Shown here: positions 5,004 through 5,762 of the stretch, one piece after another
Layout of the letters: every line of letters begins with the position of its first letter
Numbering within the stretch: the first letter of the stretch is position 1
Source: SLFT01 sp964493075
Lineage (GTDB): Bacteria > Hydrogenedentota > Hydrogenedentia > Hydrogenedentales > CAITNO01
NCBI GenBank assembly: GCA_964493075.1
Contig: CAZBNU010000244.1
Span: forward strand, 1-5,762
Length of the DNA stretch: 5,762 bases
Direction of reading: 5' to 3'
The notes under the pieces: generated by a model
The model's input: only the letters and a program-made list of their open reading frames with translations
Database searches by the model: none
What the model was told of the DNA's origin: nothing
Translations under genes and position numbers: made by a program

Positions 5004-5570
5004 TCATTGAGATATTGAATTAACCTCGATTGTTTCTGCGGGTTTACACGGGGTAATGCGCTTAACTTGTTCGGCGATCCAGTCAGCCTTCCAGATAACC
5101 AAAAGGCCGACAATTATTCCGACAAATGCTTGTAAGGTTAGGCTTAAAAAATTCATCTGCCGTTCATCCATCTGACTCTTCATAAACTCAGCGCTTATCC
5201 ATTGGATTAAATTTGTTCCTTCCCTTAGCATCATCAATATTCCAGAGAGCCGTATCCAGAAACTATACTGTATAAGGATGGTAAGCCCATCAGGAATGGT
5301 TAATTCCTTTGATTCGCTTTCACGGAAAAAGAAATTTATTATTGGTTTACGTTTTAGGATCAGAAAATACATGATGGCGCATACGACAAAGAGATAACCA
5401 CATTGAAAGGAAACCATAATCAAGAATCTACCGTCTGCAAAGTTCAAATCGGTCATGTCTTGCATCACAATGCCGATTTGCATAAAGAACATTACAAAGA
5501 CCATTGGTATATAACTTACGCACAAGCAAACCAGAAGGACATCCGCTATGTCATACTTGGTTACTTTCAT
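5004..5570 (-). CDS. Small membrane protein of unknown function, four predicted helices, coupled to the sigma-54 activator
   Basis: I do not recognise this 188-residue protein. Hydrophobic segments lie at about 10-36, 49-72, 95-115 and 141-161, separated by short charged loops (LKRK, RESESKE, KSQMDERQ) and followed by a polar tail rich in Glu, Asn and Ser. There is no cleavable signal peptide, enzyme motif or conserved Cys pair that I can name. The frame is open to 5696, but the ATG at 5570 has a strong AAAGGAG site 7 bases upstream and begins directly before the first membrane helix, so that start is preferred. Its stop is one base from the ATG of the activator, implying co-transcription and coupling. 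Base composition differs from its neighbours: two hand-counted 60-base lines give 40% and 37% G+C, against 57% and 62% for two lines in the activator gene. It may pass an envelope signal to the PAS-EBP, or it may be a late arrival; both are inference. Confidence 0.8.
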   Translation of the reverse strand: MKVTKYDIADVLLVCLCVSYIPMVFVMFFMQIGIVMQDMTDLNFADGRFLIMVSFQCGYLFVVCAIMYFLILKRKPIINFFFRESESKELTIPDGLTILIQYSFWIRLSGILMMLREGTNLIQWISAEFMKSQMDERQMNFLSLTLQAFVGIIVGLLVIWKADWIAEQVKRITPCKPAETIEVNSISQ

Positions 5571-5619
5571 TGTCTTGCTCCTTTTCCTATTGAAACCAAC
5601 CCACCGCAAAAATCGAGCA

Positions 5620-5656
5620 TGCAATGAGTATACCGCAACCGCCTTCCGAATGCGAA
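5620..5656 (-). promoter_or_regulatory. Overlapping candidate promoters for the membrane protein-activator operon
   Basis: On the minus strand CGGTATACTCATTGCA (5635-5620) has GG-N10-GC spacing and a perfect TTGCA -12 element, but only GG and A of the -24 element match. It would start transcription near 5609. The same bases include TATACT (5632-5627), a good sigma-70 -10 box, with TTCGCA (5656-5651, four of six matches to TTGACA) 18 bases upstream. Either could serve the gene starting at 5570; the sequence alone does not decide. A sigma-54 site would imply autoregulation by the activator. Confidence 0.35.
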
Positions 5657-5659
5657 AGA

Positions 5660-5677
5660 GTCCGACCTGTCCGACCT
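5660..5677. repeat. Tandem 9-bp repeat GTCCGACCT x2 near the putative promoter
   Basis: GTCCGACCT occurs twice without a gap (5660-5668 and 5669-5677), followed by the related TGTCAGAC (5679-5686), and a few bases on by the palindrome TGACGTCA (5688-5695). The repeat ends just upstream of the candidate -35 box, so it could be an operator. It could also be a remnant of an interspersed simple repeat. The remaining bases to 5762 are AT-rich with no gene seen. Confidence 0.5.
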
Positions 5678-5762
5678 TGTCAGACATTGACGTCATACAA
5701 ACGTTATAGCCTTCGGTTATGGTATAGTTTAAGTGAAGATAATTGTTTTCGAGTTTCTGGAA

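Noticed and set aside
5003..5113. N-terminal extension of the sigma-54 activator to the ATG at 5113.
   Set aside because: It overlaps the membrane-protein gene by 110 bp, adds no recognisable domain, and the ATG at 5002 fits the PAS start and a one-base gap to the upstream stop.
5571..5696. Longer start of the membrane protein at 5696.
   Set aside because: The ATG at 5570 has a strong AAAGGAG site directly before the first membrane helix, and the extension crosses the tandem repeat and candidate promoter.

Overview
The window is an accessory-metabolism locus of an anaerobic bacterium. All seven genes lie on the minus strand, so transcription runs from high to low coordinates. The anaerobe call is an inference from the gene content: two MinD-type ATPases each carrying a double 4Fe-4S ferredoxin insert, two NifX-like cluster-binding proteins and a sigma-54 activator. 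I cannot name the phylum. The intergenic spaces hold palindromes and short GGGACA/GGAC-type repeats, which suggests a genome with many interspersed repeats.

Region by region, in transcription order: 5762-5571 is a leader with overlapping candidate promoters and a short tandem repeat. 5570-5004 is an AT-rich gene for a small membrane protein of unknown function. 5002-3641, one base after its stop, is a sigma-54 enhancer-binding protein (EBP) with a cysteine-containing PAS sensor. 3640-3359 is a regulatory spacer holding a long inverted repeat, two matching short palindromes 33 bp apart (likely activator sites) and a good -24/-12 sigma-54 promoter. 3358-2729 is a NifX-like domain joined to a glycine-rich zinc ribbon, with a strong internal ribosome binding site. 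2700-2335 is a DUF5320-like Gly/Met-rich protein. 2257-1895 is a stand-alone NifX/ORP-like protein starting at TTG. 1898-1053 and 905-9 are the two ferredoxin-MinD ATPases, separated by a large two-armed palindromic element.

The gene set (paired ferredoxin-MinD ATPases, NifX-like proteins and a linked sigma-54 activator) matches the anaerobe-specific orange protein (ORP) system known from Desulfovibrio, in which ORP carries a Mo-Cu-S cluster and the operons depend on sigma-54 and a linked activator. The likely logic here is that the membrane protein and PAS-EBP sense a redox, metal or envelope signal. The EBP then binds the paired palindromes about 110-155 bp upstream and fires the sigma-54 promoter of a five-gene operon. 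The products would assemble or carry a metal-sulfur cluster, driven by ATP hydrolysis and electrons through the ferredoxin inserts. The sensing and assembly roles are inference. The least described parts are the AT-rich membrane protein, the nested start in the NifX-zinc ribbon gene, and the regulatory spacer.
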